This document shows, piece after piece, positions 1 through 7,605 of a stretch of 64,000 nt of DNA (position 1 is its first letter; each line of letters starts with the position of its first letter). Both the position numbers and the translations under genes were made by a program. This DNA comes from Aeoliella straminimaris (lineage in GTDB: Bacteria > Planctomycetota > Planctomycetia > Pirellulales > Lacipirellulaceae): assembly GCF_024054565.1 (NCBI RefSeq), contig NZ_JAMXLR010000017.1:1-64000 (forward strand). The letters are read 5' to 3'. The notes under the pieces were generated by a model. That model did not search any database. It was not told the origin of the DNA and saw only the letters and a program-made list of their open reading frames with translations.

Positions 1-813
1 AGCGAAGCAATAACCTACATCGCCATGATCAGCCTCATGTCCAAACGGCTGGCCATGGCGGAAAAATGAATTTTTAAAACACGTTCTAAGATAGTTCTTG
101 GCCACCGTCACGTCGGTCTTACGAATCTTACCGTTGGGAGCGTTCTTCCAGGTGGTGAGCCCCATGTTGTCCTGCGACGCGTCGGCGCGGCTCCGGATGA
201 GTTCGGCGGCCTTCATACCGGTGAATGCCCACTCCAGTTTGTTCTGCACCGTGGCAAAGAACTCTTGCGAAACTTCGGCCTTCGCGTCGTAGTCACTGCT
301 GGTGGCGTAGATGTCGGTGATCTTCTGATAGAACCGTCGCTCGGACGCGCGAATATCGCGAATCCGTTCGAGCAACTCATCGAAGTGGTCTTGGCCGAAG
401 GTTGTTTCCGCCGCCTTGAGCCGCTCGTCATCGAGCACGAACCCCTTGACCAGGTACTCCCGCAGCGTCTTGGTGGCCCACCGCCGGAATTGGGTGCCGC
501 GGGGACTGCGGACTCGGTAGCCAATGGCCAGGATCATGTCGAGGTTGTAATGCTTGGTCTGGTACGACTTGCCGTCTGCGGCAGTTATGAAGTAATCCTT
601 AATAACTGATCCTTCCTCTAACTCGTTTTCTGCCAAGAGGTTGCGGATATGAGTATTGATGTTCGCAACGGTCGTCTCGAACAGTTCGGCAATGGCCTTC
701 TGCGGCATCCAGACGGTCTGGCCCTCGACCATTAGCCGCACCCGGGTATTGCCATCCTCGGTGGCGTAGAACAGGAAGTCGCCCTCGGAGGGGGTCGGTA
801 GGTTCTCAGCCAT
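1..813 (-). CDS. RhuM family protein, partial (runs off left edge)
   Basis: The reading frame is open from an ATG at 813 down to base 1 with no stop, giving 271 visible residues; the C-terminus lies outside the window. It has the RhuM (virulence RhuM / DUF) pattern: an N-terminal HTH-like part with MPQKAIAELFETTVANINTHI near residues 36-56, then the strongly conserved block YNLDMILAIGYRVRSPRGTQ near residues 91-110 and RRWATKTLREYLVKGF. Such genes are commonly found beside type I restriction loci, and here the start lies 25 bp after the stop of an hsdM remnant on the same strand, so the two were probably co-transcribed. Molecular function is unknown; the family was named from Salmonella. Family call confident, role not. 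Confidence 0.85.
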   Translation of the reverse strand, partial: MAENLPTPSEGDFLFYATEDGNTRVRLMVEGQTVWMPQKAIAELFETTVANINTHIRNLLAENELEEGSVIKDYFITAADGKSYQTKHYNLDMILAIGYRVRSPRGTQFRRWATKTLREYLVKGFVLDDERLKAAETTFGQDHFDELLERIRDIRASERRFYQKITDIYATSSDYDAKAEVSQEFFATVQNKLEWAFTGMKAAELIRSRADASQDNMGLTTWKNAPNGKIRKTDVTVAKNYLRTCFKNSFFRHGQPFGHEADHGDVGYCFA

Positions 814-838
814 TGCTGCTCCTTACAACTCGCACCAT

Positions 839-1129
839 TCAAAGCCAGGACTTCGCGGCAAACCCCAGCGAATTCAGATTCTCCCGAATCGCCGCCTCTA
901 GCTTCGCGCTCTCGGCAAACTGCTCGCCCAGCTCAGTGGTGAGCCGCTGCATCTTCTCGGCGAACGGTTCGTCGTCCTCCTCCACTTCGGCGGCGCCGAC
1001 GTACCGACCGGGCGTAAGAACGTAGCCGTGTGACTTGATCTCGTCGAGCTTCGTCGATTTACAGAAGCCGGCGATGTCCTCGTAAGCTTTGCCAGCCTTC
1101 CAGGCGTGGTACGTGCCCCATTCACGGGC
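839..1129 (-). pseudogene. hsdM: Type I restriction methylase HsdM, C-terminal stub
   Basis: The last about 95 residues of a 119-residue open frame (839-1198) match the extreme C-terminus of type I restriction methylases: [16 protein letters not shown], then [12 protein letters not shown], then the [14 protein letters not shown] helix. HsdM is normally around 500 residues and carries SAM-binding and NPPF motifs; none of these is present, so the protein cannot methylate. Upstream of residue 25 the frame runs into a tRNA 3'-end-like sequence and unrelated bases, which marks a deletion or insertion breakpoint near 1125-1160. It precedes the RhuM gene on the same strand. Seen directly: truncation. 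Inferred: loss of a former type I system on this side. Confidence 0.85.
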
Positions 1130-1141
1130 CAGGCAGTGGCT

Positions 1142-1258
1142 GCCGATCGAGGTTTGACATCTTGAACCGTTGGGTTCGACTCCCAACCGGTCCACCATTT
1201 TGACTCTTACGACGGCGCCCGACCGAACCGGCCGGACGCGCGCCGATCGAGGTTTGAC
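1142..1258. repeat. 17-bp direct repeat pair spaced exactly 100 bp
   Basis: The 17-mer gccgatcgaggtttgac occurs at 1142-1158 and again at 1242-1258 in the same orientation. The interval between contains a tRNA 3'-end-like piece. The first copy sits at the hsdM breakpoint, the second directly in front of the ATG of the truncated primase-like ORF. It may be a footprint of an insertion/excision event or a small duplication. Confidence 0.7.
1165..1197 (+). other. tRNA 3'-end fragment (possible old attachment site)
   Basis: A canonical T-arm (stem TTGGG, loop TTCGACT, stem CCCAA) is followed by a 7-nt acceptor strand CCGGTCC, a discriminator A and an encoded CCA ending at 1197. There is no matching D-arm, anticodon arm or 5' acceptor upstream. 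This is what an integrase leaves as the distal attachment site after insertion into a tRNA 3' end. The cognate tRNA is not in the window. Confidence 0.5.
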
Positions 1259-1261
1259 GCT

Positions 1262-1678
1262 ATGAGTTTACCCCACAACTTCCAGGCGGACAACAACAGT
1301 GACGCCGAATGGTACGAAGTCAGCAAATCGCACCGCTGTCCCATTTGCGAGAAGCCCGACTGGTGTAGTGCCACTGGTCCCCAGGGCGATCCCGATGCCG
1401 TTGTGTACATGCGTATCGAAAGCGACAACCAGCGTGGCAATGGGGGCTGGTTGCACCGCTTGCGGGAGAACTCGAAACGAGGCCCCGGCAACTCACCGAA
1501 GCCATCCGGCCAAACTGCGCCCGTGGCCACAGTGCCATCGCCGTCACTACCAAAGAGCGGAGAGCCAACGCCTTTTGAAATGGCGATCGACATCGAAGAG
1601 ATCAACAAGGAGCACAAGCACTACGCCTGCTGCCGGGCCAGGAGGTTGAGTCCGCTGATCGTCTGGGGGCGATGGTGA
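1262..1678 (+). pseudogene. Truncated primase-like zinc-binding ORF
   Basis: 138-residue ORF. Its N-terminal 60 residues contain a zinc-ribbon-like half site HRCPICEKPDWC around residues 24-35 followed by GDPDAVVYMRIES, the layout seen at the N-terminus of Toprim/primase proteins of phages and integrated elements. Those proteins are several hundred residues long; here the similarity stops near residue 90 and the remaining C-terminus is low-complexity. It is best read as the 5' remnant of a mobile-element primase, close to the hsdM stub and the tRNA fragment. A short functional zinc protein cannot be ruled out. No further gene is visible from 1679 to 1902. Confidence 0.45.
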
Positions 1679-1902
1679 GCGGCAAAGATGACCTGCCGCG
1701 GACTTTGCGTCTGACTGGGACCGACGATTGCGCAGCTTCTGGCGCAGCACGCAGGAAGCGATCGGGTGCAACTTCATGCAGTGAGGTGCAAGGCGCGGAT
1801 GGCATTGCAGGCCACTAACAGAGCGAGAGGCAATCGCCGCAAGTCCAGAGCGGACAAGAGTTAACGCAACGCAGTGCAGCTCGGTGCGATGAGAAGCAGA
1901 AG

Positions 1903-1984
1903 CGGAGGGCAAGGGACTCGAACCCTCAACCCCTTGCGGGGCAACTGATTTCGAATCAGTCTGCTAGCCATTCGCATACCCTCC
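1903..1984 (-). tRNA. tRNA-Ser(CGA)
   Basis: On the minus strand the acceptor GGAGGGT pairs with GCCCTCC, the anticodon stem ACTGA/TCAGT encloses loop TTCGAAA with anticodon CGA, a class II variable arm CCCC-GCAA-GGGG follows, and the T-arm reads AGGG-TTCGAGT-CCCT. The discriminator is G and CCA is not encoded. It looks intact, so it may be a live integration target beside the decayed region to its left. Confidence 0.93.
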
Positions 1985-2278
1985 AGGGCTCGTTCCGCCG
2001 GACGCCCGGTGAAACTCGCTAGACCTGCAAGTTTACCGGCGCTTACAGGCCGAGGCAAGCGAGGCATCCGCGGCCGTAAAATCGGCAATTCCCGCAGCAA
2101 ACCACGCTCAGCGCGCCGGATGTACCGGCCATGCGCGGCAGGATGAATCTGCCGGATTACCGAATGACTCGCCTCACGGCAGGCAGGTTCGCCGCTGCTG
2201 AGCTTGCTAGCAGGAAGTGACCGATAAACATTCTATCCGACCACTCCCTCCCGTTGTCCCCAGCAAGAGCCTCCCCGC

Positions 2279-2575
2279 ATGGAACCTACGATCCGCATCG
2301 TCACCCGCGGTAGCAATGGCGAAATCCGCTCGAAAGACTACACCCACACCGAATCGGTGCTGAAAATGCATACGCAGATCGGCATCGACGACTGCAGCAC
2401 GGACCTTGCCCTGCGCGGCATGCCGGTGTTTCGCGGCCTGATCGGTCCAATGCCCGAAGCAAAGGGTATCGTGCGGTACGAATCGCCCGAGGTGTTTGAG
2501 ACGCTCACCAAGGAGTGGAGCGCCTCGGCCACGCCCAAAAGCCGTCGCCGACGCCGACGCACCACTGCCGAGTAG
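2279..2575 (+). CDS. Small basic-tailed hypothetical protein
   Basis: 98 residues from an ATG at 2279; no strong ribosome-binding site is visible, which is usual here. The N-terminal 80 residues are mixed alpha/beta and acidic-to-neutral; the C-terminus ends in an Arg-rich run (KSRRRRRRTTAE) that could bind nucleic acid. There is no signal peptide or membrane segment and I recognise no domain. It stands alone and is followed by a hairpin shared with the convergent gene at 2663. Coding potential is supported by codon use and length only. Confidence 0.6.
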   Translation: MEPTIRIVTRGSNGEIRSKDYTHTESVLKMHTQIGIDDCSTDLALRGMPVFRGLIGPMPEAKGIVRYESPEVFETLTKEWSASATPKSRRRRRRTTAE

Positions 2576-2585
2576 TCCGCAAAAA

Positions 2586-2628
2586 AACGGGGTGGCGAAG
2601 GTCGAAGTTGGCGACCCCGCACCCCGTT
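2586..2628. terminator. Hairpin between convergent genes
   Basis: An 8-bp stem aacggggt/accccgtt (2586-2593 and 2621-2628) lies between the 3' ends of the genes at 2279 and 2663. On the minus strand the stem is followed by a run of seven T (complement of 2581-2587), so it fits best as the terminator of the minus-strand gene and may act for both. Confidence 0.5.
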
Positions 2629-2662
2629 AGGAAATCAGCAGGTTGCTCCAAACACCGGGTGT

Positions 2663-3289
2663 TTAGCGATAACGACCGGGTGTGCTAGGCGAAACCCAGC
2701 CCATTCCCGTGCGAGGCGGATCGCTCTGCATCTGGGTACCACCAAGCGGGCGACTGGCAATGGCGGTGGCCGGCTGGGTGCTCGGTGCGACACTGGGAGT
2801 TGTGGTTGCAGGAGTCCCGGAAACAACCACGCGGTTGATCGTCTCCTGGGGCACTGCTTTGTAGGTGACCACCGGTGAAGAAACGGTCCGCGTACCGGCG
2901 ACCCATTGCGTGTTGGTAACCGGCACCTGCACTGTGGCCGGGCGGTTCTCCCAGCGAGTGAACGGCTCGAGTTGGTGCGCCCAATAGGGCTGCACGAAGG
3001 GATTCAACACCCCGCGGCGGCGCGACACCCAGCGGTACTCGGTGACGGGCGTCAGGTAGTTCTGCTGGTACGACTGATAGGTAGTAGAAACCTGTGGCGT
3101 GTAGACCTGTTCCTGGCGGGTCTGATACTCGGTGGTCGGTACCATCCGCTGGGTGACGGTTTTGGTCTCCTGCCAGGTGACGCCATTGGCGTCTTTGACG
3201 ATTTGCTGGGTGGTCTGGCTGCTAGCCGTGGCAGTAAGCGTGGCCAGACAAAGCGAAGCGAGAGCGACTGTTCTGTTCCGGTAGCACAT
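2663..3289 (-). CDS. Exported planctomycete protein with repeated Tyr/Gln/Thr-rich sequence
   Basis: 208 residues. An N-terminal signal peptide (basic MCYRNR, then a hydrophobic stretch to about residue 23, cleavage after ATASS) predicts export. The mature part is rich in T, Q, V and Y with short beta-like repeats (TTEYQTRQEQVYTP, VSTTYQSYQQNYL, VTEYRWVSR) and a segment NPFVQPYWAHQLEPFTRW around residues 96-113. I recall similar proteins as uncharacterised exported proteins of Pirellulales; no enzymatic motif is visible. A periplasmic or cell-surface structural role is a guess. Confidence 0.7.
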   Translation of the reverse strand: MCYRNRTVALASLCLATLTATASSQTTQQIVKDANGVTWQETKTVTQRMVPTTEYQTRQEQVYTPQVSTTYQSYQQNYLTPVTEYRWVSRRRGVLNPFVQPYWAHQLEPFTRWENRPATVQVPVTNTQWVAGTRTVSSPVVTYKAVPQETINRVVVSGTPATTTPSVAPSTQPATAIASRPLGGTQMQSDPPRTGMGWVSPSTPGRYR

Positions 3290-3783
3290 GGCCCGATTTC
3301 CCTCCGTGGATATCGAGTTATGGGGAGAAGCTTCTCTACATGCGGGGCGGCCGTTCCGTTAGCCGCCCGCGAGTAATATACATCCTTTGGAGTATCGGCC
3401 CTCAACATGGTGGCTCATTAGCCGCCAACTGGGTCGGATTCCTACCAAGTACAAGTAGACGTTAGACAAACCGTTAGCCGTTAACGGGTTAGCGGCATGG
3501 GAAAACTAGTCGCGGACCTGTGCGGATTTTGGCAGATGTGCACGGATTTGGAGGAACCAGGCACCAACCCGGGTACCGGCAACTCATCCACTGCCAGCTA
3601 AGCTAGGTCGGACTCGTGTTTGATTAGAGTCGGTCCGATCCGTGTCCATCCGCTGCGATCCGCGAGAATCCGCGACGGATTTCTTTCCCACCGGGAGCTG
3701 GGCCGATGGCGACTTGCGGTTTCCAGCCCGATCGGTCAGCCTATCGGTAATCGTTGGCCAATACCGCATGAGTTTCCGCTAGC
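3290..3783. other. Intergenic region, no gene seen
   Basis: 494 bp without a convincing ORF. It holds the upstream region of the minus-strand exported protein gene and the leader of the Trm112-like gene. A 10-bp perfect palindrome ccgttaacgg lies near 3477-3486, and reiterated words such as atccgcga occur near 3650-3680. No function can be assigned. Confidence 0.5.
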
Positions 3784-4053
3784 ATGAAGCACGACCTGCC
3801 ACTTCTGTTGCTCCGCTGCCCCGTCTCGGGTGGCCAGCTCGAGTGGCTGGCGGACGACAAGCTAGCGAGGCTGCAGCGATCGGTCGAGGCAGCCGCGGTT
3901 GTCGACCGCGATGGCGACCTGGTGACCAAGGTGCCCGAGGCCGCGATCGTCTGTCCCGCGTCGGGCTGGGTGTATCCGGTGCAGGGTGGCATTCCGGCCC
4001 TGGTGCCCGGCTCCGCCATCGCGATAGGGCAGTTTGCTGCTGCTGAATCGTAA
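3784..4053 (+). CDS. Trm112-like small protein
   Basis: 89 residues. It matches the Trm112/UPF0434 fold: an N-terminal LLLRCPVSGGQLEW zinc-knuckle-like start, a middle region, and the conserved C-terminal block CPASGWVYPVQGGIPAL (residues about 57-73) with the typical YPV..GIP signature. Trm112 proteins act as small partners that stabilise methyltransferases; in bacteria the partner is usually unknown. The HIT gene follows 39 bp downstream on the same strand, so co-transcription is likely. Confidence 0.85.
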   Translation: MKHDLPLLLLRCPVSGGQLEWLADDKLARLQRSVEAAAVVDRDGDLVTKVPEAAIVCPASGWVYPVQGGIPALVPGSAIAIGQFAAAES

Positions 4054-4092
4054 CATCTCCGCCTTCCTCCTTTCGCTTTCAGCTTTTGAATC

Positions 4093-4431
4093 ATGTCCAC
4101 CATCTTCAAAAAGATCATCGACAAGGAAATCCCCGCCAACATCATGTACGAGGACGACCAGTGCCTGGCGTTCCACGACGTCGCCCCCCAGGCGCCGACG
4201 CACGTGCTGGTGATTCCCAAGAAGGAGATCGCTTCACTCGACGAGGTGGCCGACGACGATGAAGCACTGGTGGGCCACATGTGGATGGTGATCCGCAACC
4301 TGGCCAAGGAGCTCAACCTCGGCGATGGCTATCGCGTGGTCGTGAACTGCGGTCGCGACGGCGGGCAGTCGGTCGACCATTTGCACTTTCACATCCTGGG
4401 CGGACGAAGCTTGAAGTGGCCACCGGGTTGA
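4093..4431 (+). CDS. hinT: HIT family nucleotide-binding protein (HinT-type)
   Basis: 112 residues, the normal length for HinT-like purine nucleoside phosphoramidases. It begins with [20 protein letters not shown], contains [10 protein letters not shown] in the middle and ends with the histidine triad [10 protein letters not shown] (H-x-H-x-H, residues about 96-105), whose central His is the nucleophile. It should hydrolyse AMP-lysine-type phosphoramidates in the cytoplasm. The segment [16 protein letters not shown] at the C-terminus is typical of bacterial HinT. Confidence 0.93.
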   Translation: MSTIFKKIIDKEIPANIMYEDDQCLAFHDVAPQAPTHVLVIPKKEIASLDEVADDDEALVGHMWMVIRNLAKELNLGDGYRVVVNCGRDGGQSVDHLHFHILGGRSLKWPPG

Positions 4432-4528
4432 AATGACCAATGACGAATTGTCAATGACCAATGCCGAGCAGCCGAGGAGCTACATCTCGTCGGAAACTGC
4501 GTGACTTCAGCACAGTCATGTTTCGTTG

Positions 4529-4825
4529 TTATTCAGCCTCTACGGCCCAGAGCCACTCGCTAGGCAATACGCGATAGTTATCCACGGGGACAAGCTCCCA
4601 ATCCTCGGCACTGCAAACTGGACAAACAATTGACGGTTCGGATCTTGGATCGCAAAGCAAGCTGATGTACTTGCTTAAGTCTGCAGGGTCGAAATAGAGC
4701 TGTCCGAGTTCTTGGTCTTCGACTGCAAACGATCCACAACAAGTCGTTCGTCTTAGCGAATAAAACGAGTTACTGCAGCCAGCCACACATCGACGAGCAA
4801 ATTCAGATTGATTTACTTGCGGCAT
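4529..4825 (-). CDS. Hypothetical Cys-rich small protein
   Basis: I place the start at an ATG at 4825, giving 98 residues; the same frame is open further upstream, but there it is antisense to the flavin oxidoreductase gene and looks like a shadow. Several cysteines occur, including CPVCSAEDWELVP (residues about 68-80), a possible zinc knuckle, and the C-terminus VLPSEWLWAVEAE. No family is recognised and no ribosome-binding site is clear. It lies immediately downstream of the oxidoreductase on the same strand. Confidence 0.4.
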   Translation of the reverse strand: MPQVNQSEFARRCVAGCSNSFYSLRRTTCCGSFAVEDQELGQLYFDPADLSKYISLLCDPRSEPSIVCPVCSAEDWELVPVDNYRVLPSEWLWAVEAE

Positions 4826-4947
4826 CGATTGCTTTTCGACGTAGTCGTTTCTTACCAGAAGAAAGCAAGTTTCTTTTCCGCGGAGACGTAGCTCCGCGGC
4901 TATTGGCTGAGGAGTGGATAGATCGCTCTCTGCTGAGAACTCTCCAC

Positions 4948-6405
4948 TCAACCCTTCTTGATCTCGCTCTTGATGTCCGCCAGCTGCTGGTATTCGGGCA
5001 TCGATTTGTAGACTGGATCGAGGGGATAGCAGCCCGAGACTAGTCCGTTTCTGGGAGCAGTAGTACAGTCGCTGAAGGTGCGGCAGATCTTTTTGTTCGC
5101 CAGTGGGCGGCCGGCCAGCACGTCGGCGGGCATCTCGGGATAGCTCAGCACCATGCGGCCCAAACCTACAAAGTCGGTCTTGCCCTGGCGCACAGCGGCT
5201 TGGCCCACGTTCGGCAGCCACTGCTGCAGGTAGGTGTAGCCCGAGCCGACAACCACCGAGTTGGGACAAGCTTCCTTCAACTTCGCGGTGATGGCAATCT
5301 GCCGCGCGACGCCGACCAGCGGGTCCTCGGGGGGTGAGTAGCCATCCGACGGAGGGAACAACGCCGGCCGCTGGAAGTGAGGGTTGTAGTAGGGGCTGCC
5401 GACCGAGATGCAAACCAGCGGTACATCGAGTTCTTCCAACAGCTTGAGAAACGCAATCGGCTCGGCCAGGTCGACATCCAGACCGGTCTGGTCCCCGCCA
5501 AAGGCGTGATGGTACTTGCCATCCTCTTCGAACTGCGGGACCCCTGCCCCGTCGTCGCCCGGCTTGAACGGCGGCCAGTCAACGGCACTCACCCGCACAC
5601 CCAGCAGCAGTTCCGGACGCTTGGCTCGCAGACGAGTTACGAGTTCGCGGAGAAATCGGGTGCGGTTTTCGAAGCTGCCTCCGAACGGTCCGGGCCGATC
5701 GAACGCACTGAGGAACTCATGCCCCAGGTAACCGTGGCAGTGCTTCAGGTCGACAAAGTCATACCCCATGTCGGCGGCCATCGCGCCGACTTCGACGAAC
5801 CGATCGATCAGGGCTTCGATCTCGTCGTCGGTCATGATGTGCAGCGTCTGCTCCATGCCGAACTTTTTGTCGAGCACCGGGTGGCGATACAGCACCTTGG
5901 GCTCGAGCCGCTTCTTGTCGTTTGGCCGTGCAAAGCGGCCGGAGTGCGTCAGCTGCAGACCCACCAGCAGATCGTCGGTCGAACCACAATGCTCGGCGTG
6001 CGTCTCGACCAGGTGGGTTCGCAGGTCGGAGATACCCTGGGCACTGCCGTCGTTCATCCACACCTGATTGGGGTTGGCACGGCCTTCGTGCGTGACGGCC
6101 ACTGCTTCGCCACCCCAGATGAGCTTGGCGCCACTGAGACCAAAATTCTCCCACCGCCGACGGGTGAGTTCGGTGGGATTGCCATTCGTCTCGCCATCCC
6201 AACCTTCCATGGGGAGAATGCAGAACCGGTTGCCAATCTTCCGCCCCGCTACTTCCAACGACGCCCCCATGGGAGAGTCGGGCCCCGACTCGAGCTCCGC
6301 ATCAAACGGCATCTCCACGCCCAGTGAGGCAAGATGAGCGAGAAAGTCTTCGGGCGTACGGAGTTTGGCAACGCGGGTATATGACTTAGCGGTCGAGTCG
6401 GACAT
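4948..6405 (-). CDS. Old Yellow Enzyme family NADH:flavin oxidoreductase
   Basis: 485 residues. A single-domain FMN TIM barrel of the Old Yellow Enzyme / 2,4-dienoyl-CoA reductase group: [13 protein letters not shown] (start of the barrel), [11 protein letters not shown], the substrate-binding [12 protein letters not shown] with two histidines near residue 222, the [12 protein letters not shown] helix, [10 protein letters not shown] and [13 protein letters not shown] near the phosphate-binding C-terminal barrel. The C-terminal Fe-S/FAD module of true dienoyl-CoA reductases is absent, although cysteines are present in [21 protein letters not shown]. It probably reduces an activated C=C bond using NAD(P)H; the substrate is unknown. 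The 25-residue N-terminal extension is unusual. Confidence 0.88.
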   Translation of the reverse strand: MSDSTAKSYTRVAKLRTPEDFLAHLASLGVEMPFDAELESGPDSPMGASLEVAGRKIGNRFCILPMEGWDGETNGNPTELTRRRWENFGLSGAKLIWGGEAVAVTHEGRANPNQVWMNDGSAQGISDLRTHLVETHAEHCGSTDDLLVGLQLTHSGRFARPNDKKRLEPKVLYRHPVLDKKFGMEQTLHIMTDDEIEALIDRFVEVGAMAADMGYDFVDLKHCHGYLGHEFLSAFDRPGPFGGSFENRTRFLRELVTRLRAKRPELLLGVRVSAVDWPPFKPGDDGAGVPQFEEDGKYHHAFGGDQTGLDVDLAEPIAFLKLLEELDVPLVCISVGSPYYNPHFQRPALFPPSDGYSPPEDPLVGVARQIAITAKLKEACPNSVVVGSGYTYLQQWLPNVGQAAVRQGKTDFVGLGRMVLSYPEMPADVLAGRPLANKKICRTFSDCTTAPRNGLVSGCYPLDPVYKSMPEYQQLADIKSEIKKG

Positions 6406-6495
6406 GGCCTGTGAATACCTTCAAAAGTTGTAGTTTGCTGCACGCAACCTGGAGCACGCGGCCGCCCTCCTCGACCGCTTCTGGATACGGAGTAC

Positions 6496-7467
6496 CTAAT
6501 GTTGCTTTGGTGCGTCGACGGCGTGCTCTTTCGCGTGCTTGTGGTCGACGAAGTGGGGATGAGGGATCGAGCTGGCACGGCGTTGCTGACGTAGTTCCGC
6601 CAGATTCTCACGGTCGTGGGCTGGTTCCTCCTGCTCGATGGCCCGCCAAATGCCTTCGATGTAGCCCACCAGATTGTGATCGGAAAAGTGATCGATACGA
6701 AACCGCGCGAGCCCTTTCAGAAAGCCCCGCACTCGATCGCGGAACCGCCAGAAGCCACGCAGGTTGCGTACCTGCCCTCGATTGTCGAGGTAAACCTCCT
6801 TGCCGGCGTGCCGGTACCCCATCCACCGCGGCGGTACGCGGGGCACGATGTCGTTGTTGTTTACCCAACGATAGTAGTCGAGCCGGACGTAGTTCACGTA
6901 GCGATGGTCGCCGACGCGAGGTGAACCATAGGTGAACAGGCCGCACGGATTCGAGGCAATGTGCGACAGCTTGCAGCGGCCCGCACAGATGGCAGCCATG
7001 GCCCCGCCGAGCGAATGCCCGGCGAACCACAGTGGTCGCTCGTTGCTAAGCAGGGCCTGCTCGAGCCGAGGCCACAGATCGTCCACTTCGCGTTTGAACC
7101 CGCGATGGACGTGCCCCACCGTTTCGGCCACGGCGGCCACGGCGTCGAGATCGGCCTGGATGTCGTTCCATTCGGTGGGCTCGGTTCCGCGGCACACCAC
7201 CACGGCGTCGTGCTCGTTACCAAACACGTAGGCCTGGGCGCCATCGCGATCGTAAAACCGCACGTCGTCCAGTCCCATCTCGTTGGCAAACACGCCGGCT
7301 TCGCCCCGCGACATATACGAGATATACGACAGCTCGGCGAACAATAGCGACTGGCGAAGCAGGCTCATCTCGGCGATCGGCCCTGTAACGACCGAACGCA
7401 GCGTAAAAGTGTTCGCGTCGTCCCGCTGGGGTCCGTCGCGTTTGGTGTTGTTTACGCCGCTTGCCAT
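6496..7467 (-). CDS. Lipase (class 3) family hydrolase
   Basis: 323 residues. It has the alpha/beta-hydrolase class 3 lipase layout: VVVCRGTEPTEWNDIQADLD supplies the oxyanion-side strand, the nucleophile elbow AGHSLGGAMA places Ser near residue 152, GSPRVGDHRYV and NNNDIVPRVPP supply the catalytic Asp region, and DHFSDHNLVGYIEG the His. No signal peptide is seen, so it may be cytoplasmic or use another route. The C-terminal about 50 residues are charged and His-rich. It is transcribed away from the exported protein gene at 7606 on the same strand with a 138-bp gap. Confidence 0.88.
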   Translation of the reverse strand: MASGVNNTKRDGPQRDDANTFTLRSVVTGPIAEMSLLRQSLLFAELSYISYMSRGEAGVFANEMGLDDVRFYDRDGAQAYVFGNEHDAVVVCRGTEPTEWNDIQADLDAVAAVAETVGHVHRGFKREVDDLWPRLEQALLSNERPLWFAGHSLGGAMAAICAGRCKLSHIASNPCGLFTYGSPRVGDHRYVNYVRLDYYRWVNNNDIVPRVPPRWMGYRHAGKEVYLDNRGQVRNLRGFWRFRDRVRGFLKGLARFRIDHFSDHNLVGYIEGIWRAIEQEEPAHDRENLAELRQQRRASSIPHPHFVDHKHAKEHAVDAPKQH

Positions 7468-7605
7468 GTTCGTGGTGCCCTTGCCTGCAGTTGAACCACA
7501 TGCAGCCGGCGACCCATCAAGCGGCCGGCAAACCGCTTGATTTTAACTGCTCAAACGACGCTCCTCAAGCTGAGGATGGCGGTCCAACTGGGCGGTTTAG
7601 AGAGG

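Noticed and set aside
4826..5413. Long minus-strand open frame extending the gene at 4529
   Set aside because: It is antisense-frame overlap with the flavin oxidoreductase gene on the same strand and has no protein-like features before the ATG at 4825.
7517..7540. Hairpin tcaagcgg/ccgcttga as terminator of the lipase or PHP-like gene
   Set aside because: The T-rich side faces the plus strand where no gene ends, so its role is unclear.
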